A stretch of DNA of 64,000 nt from CAVRUZ01 sp963724495 (GTDB taxonomy: Bacteria > Actinomycetota > Actinomycetes > Propionibacteriales > DAIQRJ01): the NCBI GenBank assembly GCA_963724495.1, contig CAVRUZ010000002.1, positions 1,488,001 through 1,552,000 on the forward strand, given 5' to 3'. The notes under the pieces were generated by a model. That model was given only the letters and a program-made list of their open reading frames with translations, was not told where the DNA came from and made no database searches. Each line of letters begins with the position of its first letter. The first letter of the stretch is position 1. Of the stretch, positions 13,300-24,071 are shown in pieces. The translations under genes and the position numbers were made by a program.

Positions 13300-14853
13300 T
13301 CATGCAGCCGACCTACGCCGATGCAGGGCGCTGCGACCCAGCTCGACAAGACCCGCAACGTCACGCCGCATCGGCGGAAGCAGCAGCACCGCGACCGCAT
13401 AGGTCAGCGCGCCGGCTACGACGGCGAACGTGAGCGAGAGCGGGGCGGGCATCCCGGCCGAGGCACTGGCGGTGAGGAAGGCGGCCAACGCGACCAAGGT
13501 GCACATCGTGAGGATCCTCGCCGCACCTTGCAACAGCCGGCGGATCGGGATCACGGTAATCCTCGAGAGCCACCAGAACGAGAGCGGCCAGGCAATCGCC
13601 GGCGCGATCATGTAGCCGACGGCCACCCCGAGCAGCCCGAAGAAGCTGCCGGTGACGATGCATACGACCTTGATGCAGGACGTGACCAGGGTGTACCGCA
13701 TCAGCTCACCGGTGAGGCCACGGGACAGGTATACCCAGTACCCCACGTAGGAGAGCGTCTGGAAGATGCCGGCGACCGCCAGGCATTGAATGAGCGGCGT
13801 GACTTCTGCCCACCGGTCCCCGAGGAGCACGTCGGTTACCGGCGAGGCCGCCCCGAGAACGAGCGCGACCCCTGCCACCAGGGTGTAGCCCAGCGCCAGT
13901 TGGCCCTTGGCCACATAGTCGGAGAAGCGCTTCTCGTCGTCCTGCAGCCGTGACAGCACCGGGAGAGCCACCGTGTTGGACGGCGCGCGCAGTTGTCCGA
14001 GCGGCGTCATCACCAGTTGGAAGCTGCGGTTGTAGAGCCCGAGCTGGGACGAGCCCAGGCGGATCCCGATGACGAAGGAGTCGGTGTTGTTGCTGACGTA
14101 GCCGATGAGTTGCGACCCGAGCAGGTTCCAGCCGAAGCGCAGCAGTTGCGCCATCCCCGGGTCCCTGCGCGGTCTGGTCGGCCGGAACCTGCTCCCGGCC
14201 ATGACCAGGGCGGCGAGAACGGTGACCTGCGCCAGCTGCTGTGCGACGAGGGCCCACTGGTGTCCGCCCAGGACTGCGACCACCACAGCGACGCCGAGTG
14301 CGAGCAGGGCAGAGACGATGTCCGCCACGGCCAGCCTGGTGAACCGCATGCTCCTGTTGAGATCGGCCCGAAACTGGTGGCGACGCCGTTGACCACGAAC
14401 GTCAGGGCAAGGACGCGGGCCATGATTCGAGGTCGGCTCGCCATAGAGGGCGGCGATCAGGGGTGCGCACAGGGAGACGAGAAGTCCCAGCACCAGCCCG
14501 ATGGCGCTGTTGAGCCAAAGGAGGTTGCTGCGTTGTTGCCGCGTCAGTTCCTTGGCCTGTATGGCCGCCGAGGAAAGTCCGAAGTCGCGGAGGAGATCCC
14601 CGACGCCGATGACCGCGATGACCATGGCCAGCAGGCCGTAGTCGTGCGGTGTCAAGAGGCGGGCCAGAATAGACACCGAGACGATCTGCACGACGATCTT
14701 GATGGCCTGCGCACCGAGGGTGACGAAGGCCCCTCTGACGGCGCGTTGGGCCATCGGCCGCTCTCCGGGAACGCTCAGCGGCTCGTCGGTCACAGGTTCG
14801 CTCATAGACCCGGGCGCGGCGAGGGCCGGATGCGGCTCGTCGGCTTGTCTCAA
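13300..14853 (-). CDS. Polysaccharide flippase (Wzx, MOP superfamily)
   Basis: 517 residues and about 12-14 hydrophobic segments. The N-terminal run RAVRGAFVTLGAQAIKIVVQ and the phrase ARLLTPHDYGLLAMV are typical of PST/Wzx flippases, which move lipid-linked repeat units across the membrane. Residues ~148-175 do not look like the family. In that stretch (about 14360-14430) the next frame reads RIMARVLALTFVVNGVATSF, which fits a flippase helix, so two compensating single-base changes have scrambled ~28 residues. It lies 74 bases upstream of the polymerase gene, and its 5' side borders the end of giant protein A. Confidence 0.88.
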   Translation of the reverse strand: MRQADEPHPALAAPGSMSEPVTDEPLSVPGERPMAQRAVRGAFVTLGAQAIKIVVQIVSVSILARLLTPHDYGLLAMVIAVIGVGDLLRDFGLSSAAIQAKELTRQQRSNLLWLNSAIGLVLGLLVSLCAPLIAALYGEPTSNHGPRPCPDVRGQRRRHQFRADLNRSMRFTRLAVADIVSALLALGVAVVVAVLGGHQWALVAQQLAQVTVLAALVMAGSRFRPTRPRRDPGMAQLLRFGWNLLGSQLIGYVSNNTDSFVIGIRLGSSQLGLYNRSFQLVMTPLGQLRAPSNTVALPVLSRLQDDEKRFSDYVAKGQLALGYTLVAGVALVLGAASPVTDVLLGDRWAEVTPLIQCLAVAGIFQTLSYVGYWVYLSRGLTGELMRYTLVTSCIKVVCIVTGSFFGLLGVAVGYMIAPAIAWPLSFWWLSRITVIPIRRLLQGAARILTMCTLVALAAFLTASASAGMPAPLSLTFAVVAGALTYAVAVLLLPPMRRDVAGLVELGRSALHRRRSAA

Positions 14854-15017
14854 CGCGCTCAGGCTCGCTCCAGTGGCTCACGCGTCAGGTGGCAGAGTGC
14901 ACCCGCCCGCGTCGTTCGACCCTGATTGTTCGCTTTGTCGGCGTTGAGCACCAGCAGCCTCCAGCGACACGGCGGGCCCGACCCTGTTGCGGTGTCGAGC
15001 CCGCCGGTGAGCACCGG

Positions 15018-18000
15018 TCAGGCGACGGTCGTGGCTCTGAGGTTGTCCACCTTGAACGTCACCGGCCCGTTGGCTGCCGATGCTGACAGGTAGCCCCTGC
15101 ACGCCGACACCTCGTGGCACCTGCAACGCGGCGGTGGTGTCGGTGGCCTGCAGCCGCCAGGTGCTCGGCTCCGCCGTGCCGTCCATCCACACCTTCAGTT
15201 TGAGCGACGTGGTCCCGGAGCCTGTGACCTGCATCCGGACGTGGAGCACAGTGCCGGCCGTGTAGTTCAGCCCGGTGACCGTGGCGGTGAAGATCGACGA
15301 CTCAGTCCCCGCTACCGCTCTGGTCGAGGTGAGCCTCGACAACCCCCGTCGACCTGATCAGGACCCGGCTGCGGTAGGCGTTGGCATTGTCGCCTCGACC
15401 GATGAGACCGAGATAGACCGAGCCGGTGTTCGGCAGCTTGTCGACCGCGAGGATCAGCGGTCACATCGGTGCTGGTCGACGCCACCATGTTCAGGTGCGC
15501 CGCAGGAGCCTTTGCCCGCGGCCACGGAGATCGTGCCTGCGCCGCCGCTGACGCCGAACAAGCTCGCGGCGCCGCTCAGCGTCCACGCCCCACCGGTGTC
15601 CGCCGTACCCCAGCCGGTGGCCAGGGTCCGGCCGAACGGCGTCCTGCGCCAACACACCCGGCGCCGGTGGCGCCGTGACCGTGACCGTGCGTCTCCGTGT
15701 CCGTACCGCCGTTCGCGTCGGTGACGGTCAGGGTGACGGTGTAGTTCCCGCCTGCGGCATAGGTGTGGCTCGTCGTCGCGCCCGAGCCGGTGGTGCTGTC
15801 GCCGAAGTCCCATGCGTAGCTCAGGGTCGTGCCCTCGGGATCGGTCGACGTGGAGCCGTTCACCGACACCTGCAGGTCGTTCTCGGTGTGCGTGAACCGG
15901 GCCGTCGGCAGCTGGTTCGCCGGCGGGGAGACAGAAACATCGTGGGTCACGGTGCCGGTCCCGCCGTCGTCGTCGGTGACGGTCAGGGTGACCGTGTAGG
16001 TCCCGCCAGCCGCATAGGTGTGCCTCGCCGTCACGCCCGTGCCGGTCGTGCTGTCGCCGAAGTCCCAGGAGTAGCTAGGCGATCGTGCCGTCGGGATCGG
16101 TCGACGCGGATCCGTTCACCGACACCGCAGGTCGGTCTCGGTGTGCGTGAACCGCGCCGTCGGCAGCTGGTTGGCCGGCGCGGTCACGGTGACGCGTGTG
16201 GCTATGGTGTCGGTCGCGCCGTCGTTGTCGGTGACGGTGAGGGTACCGTGTAGGTGCCCGCCAGCCGCGTAGGTGTGGCTGCCGTGCGCACCCGGTGCCG
16301 GTCGCCGCCCGTCACCGAAGTTCCACGCGTACGACGCGATCGTGCCGTCGGGGTCGGCCGAGGTGGACGCCGTCCACCGACAGCCGTCGAGATCGTCTCG
16401 CGTCGGCGGTGAAGGCCGCCGTCGGCGCCTGGTTGCCGGCGGGCCGTCACCGTGACGCTGTGGCTGACGGTGCCGGTCGCGCCGTCGTTGTCGGTCACCG
16501 TGAGCGTCACCGTGTAGGTACCGGCCGCCGCGTAGGTGTGCGTCGGCGTCGCGCCCGGTGCCGGCTGCGTGCCGTCACCGAAGTTCCACGCGTAGGACGC
16601 GATCGTGCCGTCGGCGTCGGTGGAGGTCGGAGCCGTCGAACGACGCCGTCAGGTTCGTCCTCGGTGTGCGTGAACGCCGCCGTCGGCGCCTGGTTGGCCG
16701 CTGCCGCGCTGCCCAGCGCGAAGTGGTTCGCGACCTGCGCCGGCGCTCAGCACGCTGCGTAGACCGCGGCCTCGTCGATGCGTGCCGGCGAGGAACGGGC
16801 TGCAGCAGCCCCAGTGGTTGTCGCCACCGACCCGCCAGTAGCCGGCGTAGTCCTGGGCGTCGGTCTGGCCGTTGGTGCCGACCAGCGCACCGTCGACGTA
16901 GAGCTTCATGCCGTCGGTGGTGCTCTGGGTGGCCACGACGTGGTGCCACTGGCCGTCGTTGCAGTGCCGTCGGCGTGGTGATCGTGTTGGTGAAGCCGGT
17001 CCAGACGCCGAAGGTCAGCCGGCCGTCGTTGCTCATGTAGATGTGCCGGTCGTAGCAGCCCGAGGTGCCGGTCTGCGTGCAGCCGAACCCGATGATCTTC
17101 CCGCCGCTGGTCGTGGTGGTCTTGAACCACGACGCTCCACGGAGTAGTTCTTCGGGTTGGTGAACTGGTGTTCGATGAGCCACGAAGCCGTCGTTGCCGT
17201 CGAAGGCTGCCGCGTTGTCGGCGGCTACGCCGAACGCCGCCGGCCTGGCCCTGGGCACGACCGCCGCTCGGTAGGTGCCGTCGGATCTCGTTCGGACCGG
17301 CGTCCTTGGCGCCGTGCCGCTGGTCTCGCCCAGCCGCCAGTACAGGTCCGGGTCGACGTCGAAGACCGCCTGGCCGTAGGCGTCGGCCGGCGGCGTGCGG
17401 CACGGGTTGGCGTGCGGCCGCTCGCGGTGTAGTGCGCGGCGACCTGGTCGCGTGGAGCACGGTCGGGTAGATCGCGACGTCGTCGATGGCGCCGGCGAAG
17501 TAGTGCTGCGCGGCTGGTTCGGCCAGCCGTCGAGGTTGTCGCCGCCGACCCGCCAGTAGCCGGAGTAGGCCTGGCCGGAGGTGACGTCGTTGCTGGACCG
17601 CACGACCTTGCCGTCGACGTAGAGCCGCATGCCCGTTCGGCCGAGCGTCGCCGACGACGTGGTGCCACTGGCCGTCGTTGTAGCTCGGCGGACGTGGTGA
17701 GCGTCTGGACGCCGCCGGGGTAGACGCCGAAGACAGATCGGCCGGCGTTGTCCATGTAGACGTGGCGGTCGTAGTTGCTGGACGTCGCCCGGTGTTGGCG
17801 TTGCCGAAGCCGATGATCTTGCCGCCGCTGGTCGTGGTGGTCTTGATCCAGGCCTCGGCGGTGAAGGTGTTCGGGCCGGCCTGGACGCTGCCGGCCGCGA
17901 CCCTGGCCAGCCGTGCCGTTGAAGGTCGACGCCGTGTTGGCGTCGCCAGATCGCGCCGGCGGCGCCGCGGGTGACGCCGCTCCCGGCGGCGGCGTCGTCG

Positions 18001-19788
18001 AAGCCGATCCAGTCGTACACGATCGGCCCGTCGGCCTCACTGAGCCGGCCAGTAGTTGCGCGGCGCTGTCTGCCCGACACGCGCTGCGGCGTAGGGACTG
18101 CTGGTCGCCGTCGCTGCGATCGTGACCGTGACGTCGTTGGTACTGCGACCGCGTTGCCGAAGTCGTCGAAGGCGATGACCGGTAGCTGTGCGTCGAGCCG
18201 GGCGCCACGGTGGTGTCGACGCAACCCATGTCGGCCGGTTCCCAGAACCGAGTGTCAGCAGTCTGGACGTACATCGTAGGCCCGGTGATCGCCTGGTATC
18301 GCGGTACACCTTGTAGGTGAGGTCTTGTTGTCGCGGTCCGAATTCGCCGTCCAGCCGATGCGCGCCGTGCCGCCTCGAACGACACGACGCTGACACCGAA
18401 GCGCTGACCGTTGAGACGGGCTGCGGCACTGGCCGGCGCGATCTTGTTCGGCGCGATGCGGCCGCCGACGAACCGCACGAGGCCCTGCTGGCGATCGCCG
18501 TTGACGGCGGTGAACTCGCCGCCGTAGGCGACGTAGTCGTCGTTGCCGGTGACGATCCAGCCGGCCTGGCTCTGGCCGGTGAAGGTGCCGGCCGTCCATC
18601 TGGGGTACCAGTGCAACAGCTCCGGGTGACGGGTTGCCGGCGAGTTGAAGTAGCCGTAGGGATCGTCGGTCGATGGTGCCGGTCGACGGTCTTGGCGAAG
18701 GCGACGCGAGTGGTTGAACGTCCACGGTCGTCGGTCTGCGGGAAGCCGCCGACGTTGCCGCAGTAGTGCGCGTGGCCGCGGCGTAGACGACGCCGCCCGT
18801 GGGGTAGGCGTCGTAGGTGTCGCCGTGGCAGTCCTCGAGCCACTTGACCACGCCGGTCGCGTTGTCGGCCATGAAGAGGCCCTCGAGGTTGCCGCCGCCA
18901 CCGAAGTGGTAGGCGGTGCCATAGACCGCGTCGGCGTCCGCGGTCAGGGAGTTGACCGCAGCCTCTGTGCCGGCGTTGCGGATCAGTTGGGTCGTCGCCC
19001 ACGGGACCACAGCCCCAGACGTAGGGTCGACAGCCGTCATGCCGTACTGGTCCTGGCCGCCCACGTGCGTGAAGCGACCGCCGAAGATCAGCTTGGACCT
19101 GCTGTGGTTCAACGTCATCGCGAGCACAGCCGAGTCAGCGTTGGGGTTCCACGCCAGCAGCGCCCCGGTGGCGACGGAGTTGGCGGCGACGAACCCCCGC
19201 GCGACTCCGCTCACAGTGGAGAAGTCCCCGCCGTAGTACACCGTGCTGTCCGACACGGCGATCGCCCGCACCGTCGTCTGCACACCTGGCCGGAAGTTCG
19301 CCACCAGCGCACCCGTAGACGCCGTGAACGCCGCGATCCGCGACCGCACCTGCCCGTTCGCCTGCGTGAACGACCCACCCACATAGATGGTCGACCCGTC
19401 GGGCGAAGCGGCGATGACCATCGCCTGCGCATTCACCGTCGGCGCCCAGGACGTGATCAGGTTCCCCGTCGTGATGTCGTAGGCGAGGAGGTTCGAGCGC
19501 GGCGTTGTGTTCACGCCCGCTGCAGCACCCGCGGGCCGCGCATTGGTGAACGAACCGGCGACATAGACGGTGTTGCCGACGACCACCTGCGACCATGCCA
19601 CGCCATTGATCTGCACCGTGGGCAGCGGATCCGCCGTCACGGTGGTCGGCGTCTCCGGGTTCACCGGCTGCGAATCCGCGACCGCCGCTGGAGCCGAAAC
19701 GGCGAGGAGACCGGTGGCCAGCAGGGTCATCGCGGCCAGCGCGGCCAGCAGCCGTCCTCGACGGGTTCCGCGTGCAACGAGCGAGCAC
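15018..19788 (-). pseudogene. Giant exported propeller-LamG-PKD protein, copy A (many frameshifts as read)
   Basis: The order rebuilt across frames is: hydrophobic signal (LLATGLLAVSAPAAVADS), a seven-bladed-propeller-like repeat region with motifs such as GGSFTQANGQVR and GGRFTHVGGQ, a fibronectin-III-like module, two LamG/concanavalin-like modules (YDRHVYMDN, MRLYVDGKVV; then YDRHIYMSN), four PKD repeats (SYAWDFGDS..., TYTVTLTVTD) and a C-terminal beta-domain ending VTFKVDNLRATTVA. At least fifteen frame changes break it, densest at 15.0-18.8 kb, yet family sequence resumes after each. No sortase motif or C-terminal membrane anchor is seen. The start is uncertain: GTG 19788 follows AGGAGG but lies one frame away from the signal peptide; ATG 19730 is in frame. 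Likely a surface or matrix protein; function unknown. Confidence 0.8.
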
Positions 19789-20124
19789 GCCTCCTCGTTA
19801 GCGAGGCAAGCGCAGGATTACCTTGAGTGACCGACCTGTAGCTCATGTGTGACGCCCATTCAGTGTGGCAAGGCCAGTCACTCCTGTTACCCACAGTCTG
19901 GATACAGAGAGTGTGCGAAGGCTGCAGCATAGCAGGGCGTACCGGTCATCGACAACCCGATTGGTCACTCATCGTATAACAACTGTGGAAAAGAGGACGC
20001 TCGCAGAGTTGCGGAGTCTGGCACGCGCAAGAGGACGAGGACACGTCCTGCCGTTCATTGGGCGTGTCAGGGTGCTGATCCCCGGCCGCGAGTGCGCCTC
20101 GATTCGGGTTGCCGACAAGGCGGT
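19789..20124. other. Gap between copy A and the remnant; upstream region of copy A
   Basis: No convincing gene on either strand. It must hold the promoter of copy A if copy A is transcribed separately: the minus strand has a TTATAC hexamer around 19975 that could serve as a -10 box, but I see no clear -35 partner. The DNA is less GC-rich than its flanks. Homology to the giant-protein family stops at about 20125, so this is also the joint where a truncated copy ends. Confidence 0.4.
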
Positions 20125-20690
20125 GCGGTTCTGATCCAGGTCTCGACTGTGAACGTGTTCGGTGCCGAGCTGATGCCCTGCCCGTGCAGGTAACCGCTCG
20201 GCGTGCCGTTGAGCGACACCGCGGTGTCGGACTCGTTGCCCAGGCGCCGGACACCCCTCGTGTCACTCCGGCAAATGCCTTCATGTCGTCGCTGCCGACC
20301 AGGTCGACCGCCCGCCTCGACCCCGTCGGCTCATTCAACCGGTAGTAGTGGTGGGGATGGTCGGAGCGGATGGCGTCGGCATAGGTCGTCGAGTGGGTCT
20401 TCGCGGCGATCGTCACGGTGGCGTCGGCGGTGCTGCCGCGATTGCCGAAGTCGTCGAAGGCGATGACCCGGCACTGCACTCGTGCCTGGGGTTGGCCGGT
20501 GTCGTCGCAACCCATCGTTCGCGACCGGAAGAACTGATTGGTCGCCACCACCGTACGGCGTTGGCCGAGAGTAGTTCCTGTACACCCTGTAGGTAAGGCG
20601 ACGGTTGTCTCGGTCGAGCGTGCTGATCCAACGGTGTGGGCCGGGTAGCCCCGTGCGCGAGCAGCCTCATGTCCCCCATCCGTGCGAACT
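20125..20690 (-). pseudogene. Remnant of a fourth giant protein (FN3 to first LamG only)
   Basis: Translated in mixed frames this matches only the middle of copies A-C: a DRDNRRLTYRVYRNYS segment, then RTMGCDDTGQ, VIAFDDFGNRGSTADATVTI, the YYRLNEPTGS start of a LamG unit, VGSDDMKAFAGVTRG, and LNGT...YLHGQG...APNTFTVETW. Homology ends after TWIRT at the left. There is no signal peptide, propeller, PKD or C-terminal domain. It begins 15 bases beyond the stop codon of copy B. At least two frame changes lie inside. It is best read as the scar of unequal recombination or deletion within a tandem array, not as a gene. Confidence 0.75.
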
Positions 20691-20704
20691 TGTCGAGTAA
20701 CGCG

Positions 20705-23700
20705 TCAAAGGGTCGTGGCGGTCAAGTTGTCGAACGTCAGGAGACCGGACCGTTGGTGGCCGTGGCCGAGAGATAGCCGCGGATACCCACCCCGCCGGCC
20801 ACCTGCAGCGCGGCCGTCGTGTCCGTGCCCACCACCTGCCAGGTTGCCGGCTCGGTGGCACCCACCCACGCCTTGATCCGGACGGTGGTCGTGCCGGACC
20901 CCGTCACCTGGATCCGCACGTGCAGCACCGCGCCAGGGGTGTAGGTCAACCCCGACACCGGTGTGGTCGCGAGCACGGTCTCTGCACCAGCGACCACCCG
21001 GGCCACGTTGACCGTCACTGCGCCGGTGGTCGCCGATCTGTGCCCTGCCCCGATAGCCGTTGCTGCCGGTGCCACGCCCGGTGACGCCGAGGTGAACCGC
21101 ACCGGCGTTGGGCAGTTTGTCCAGCGTCACATCTGCTGTCAGGTCGGTGTTCAACGACGAGACACCCGCCAGATGCGCCTGTGGCGTGCTGCCGGCATTT
21201 ACCGTCAGCGTGCCGACGCCACCCGCCACGGCGAACAACGTCGAGCTACCCGTCAGCGTCCACGCACCACCGGTGTCCGCCGAACCCCACCCTGAGGCCG
21301 ACGTCCGCGAGAACGTGTCCGCGGCGACGACGTCGCCCTGTGCCGGCTCGGTCACGGTGATCGGATGGGTCTGCGTGTCGGTCATGCCGCTGTTGTCGGT
21401 CACCGTCAACGTGACATTGAACGTGTCGGCCTCGCGGGTAGGTGTGGCTGGTCGTACTCCCCGTCCCGGTCGTCCCGTCACCGAAGTCCCACGCGTACGA
21501 CGTGATCGAACCGTCGGGGTCGACCGATCCTCGGCCGTCGAAGGAGGCCACCAGGTTGTTGGCCGAGGAGGTGAACGCCGCGACCGGCGGTTGCGGTGTC
21601 ACCTGTCCCGGTCCGCGCGGCGTAGTGCGCCGAGATCCGGCTGGCGGACAGCTGCGTCGGGTAGATCGCCACCTCGTCGACGCTGCCGGCAAGGGCGCTG
21701 CTGGTCGGTGCGCTCGTGCGCCCGGACAGCGGGGCCTGGCCGACCTGCCAGTCTCCCTTGAACGTGGTTCCCGAAGTCACGCTCGTGCTGGAGGCGACCT
21801 GGACGCCGTCGACGTAGAGGCGCATTCCATTCGCACCGAGCGTGGCGGTCACCAGGTGCCACTGGTTGTTGCGGTATGTCGTCAGGCTGGAGACGGTCCG
21901 GTTGGCTCCGTTGTTCACGCCGAAGTGGATCCGCCCGGTGTTGTCCATGTAGACGACGCGGTCGTACCGACCGGCCGAGCCGTTCAAGGGTGCCCGAACC
22001 CGAGAATCGTTCCACCCCTGGTGGTACTGGTCTTGACCCAGGCCTCCGCGGTGAACGTGTTGGGAGCGCTCCTGGTGTCCTGCCCGTACAGGTATCCGGT
22101 GGAGGTTCCGTTGAGTGTCACGGCCGTGTTCGACTCATTCGACAGTGCGCCGGCGGCGCCGCGGGTGACCCCGGCGAAGGCGATCATGTCGTTGGTGCCA
22201 ACGAGATCACGTGCCAGCGTGCCGGTCGACTCGTCCAGCCGGTAGTAGTTGCTCGGACTGTCGGCCCGGACGGCGTTGGAGTAAGCGGTCGAGTAGGTCT
22301 GCGACGCGATCGTGACGGTGACGTCGCCGGTGCTGCCGCGGTTGCCGAAGTCGTCGAAGGCGATGACCCGGTACCGCACGCTCGACCCCGGCGTCTGGTT
22401 GGTGTCGTCACAGCCCATCGTTCGCGGTTCCCAGAACCGGTTGTTCGACTCGACCTCGCAGACGACAGGCCCGGTTATCACCGAATAGTTGCGGTAGACC
22501 TTGTACGTCAGATGTTGGTTGTCGCGGTCGTGAGTGTTGCTCCAGGAGATGCGCGCCGTCCCGGGAGCCAGCGACTGCACGCTGTGATGGAAGGACTGGG
22601 TGCTGTAGTAGTTGCCGGACGAGCTCGGCAGCGGCGCAACCTTGTTCGGTGCCAGTGTGGTCTTGGCGAACCGGACCAGACCCTGCTGCGCAGTGGTGTT
22701 CACCGCCATGAACTCGCCGCCGTAGGCGACGTAGTTTCCGTTGGCGGTTCCGGTCACGTGCCACGGTGCCTGGTTCTGGCCGGTGTAGGTGCCGATCGTC
22801 CATTTGTCGAACCAGTGAAAGAGTTCGGGGTGCGGGTTGCCCTCCATGTTGGGGTAACCCATGCCGTCCCTGGTGATCGTGCCGACAGCTTGCTTGCTGA
22901 ATGCGGTCGAATGGAAGAAGGTCCAGGTCGGCTTGGTCTGCCAGAACCCGTCATTGTTGCCGCAGTAATGGCTGTGGCTGGCGGCGTACACGACATCGGC
23001 GGTGGGAAAGACGCTGTACGTGTCGCCGTGGCAGTCCTGGATCCAGATGACCGCGCCGGTCTCGTTGTCCAATCGGAAGGCACCCTCGACGTTGCCCCCC
23101 GAACCGAAGTGGTAGCCGCTGCCGTACACGCCGTCGGCATCCACCGACAGCGAGTTCATCGCCGCGTCGTTGCCGGATGCGCGCAGAATGCTGGATCCCG
23201 CCCACGGCCGGATGGCGCCTGACGCCGGGTCCACAGCGGCCAGCCCGCGCCACGTCTGCCCGCTCACGGTCGCGAATCGACCCGCCATCACCAGCTTGGA
23301 CTTGCTGTAGTTCAGGGTCAGGGCGAGCACGGCGGCATTCGCATTCGGATTGAACGGCAACAAGGCACCGGTCGCCACGTCAGCCGCAGCCACGAACCCG
23401 CGCGCGCTCCCGTTGACCGTGGTGAAGTCCCCACCGAAATACACCGTGCTGGACCGACACCGCCAGACCCCGGACGGTCGTCTGCGCCAACGGCTTGAAG
23501 CTCGTCACCAACGCGCCGGTCGACGCCGAGAATGCCGCGATCCTCGACCGCACCTGCCCATTCGCCTGCGTGAACGACCCACCCACATAGATCGTGGAAC
23601 CGTCAGGTGACGCCTTGATGACCAGTGCCTGCGCATTCACCGTCGGCGCCCACGACGATCAGATTGCCCGTCGTGATGTCATAGGCAAGAAGATTCGACC

Positions 23701-24010
23701 GCGGCGTCGTGTTCACCCCTGGGGCCGCACCGGCCGGCCGCGCATTCGTGAACGACCCAGCCACATAGACGGTGTTCCCCAACACCACCTGCGACCACGC
23801 CACGCCATTGATCTGCACCGTCGGCAAGGGGTCGCCGGTCACCGTTGCGGGAGTACCGGGCGTCGTCGGCAACGAGTCGGCTCGGACAGGTGGAGCGGCG
23901 AGGATCCCGAAGACCGCCATGGCCAGGCAGGTCAGGGCAACGATGATCCGCAGGCCGGTGCCCCCATTGGAGACCAGTCGACGACTCTGCACAACAACCG
24001 AAGTGCTCAT
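20705..24010 (-). pseudogene. Giant exported propeller-LamG-PKD protein, copy B (about seven frameshifts as read)
   Basis: The shortest full-length copy, about 1100 residues: signal peptide (residues ~20-45), propeller, FN3-like module, one LamG (RYDRVVYMDNTGRIHFGVN), one PKD (DPDGSITSYAWDFGDGTTG) and the shared C-terminal domain ending LTFDNLTATTL. ATG 24010 has AGGGGAA upstream. Frame changes lie near 23655, 23455, 21990, 21607, 21440, 21050 and 20742. Aligning with C shows simple causes: two bases (GT) are missing at ~23655 and one C is extra at ~23455. Between 23444 and 21990 the frame is open for almost 490 codons. It sits 61 bases downstream of copy C. Most likely a real gene misread by sequencing. 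Confidence 0.82.
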
Positions 24011-24071
24011 GCGCGTTCCCCTGTCGATGAATGGTGAGCCCGGCCGCGAAGCCGGGCCCCCCAGACGTGGA

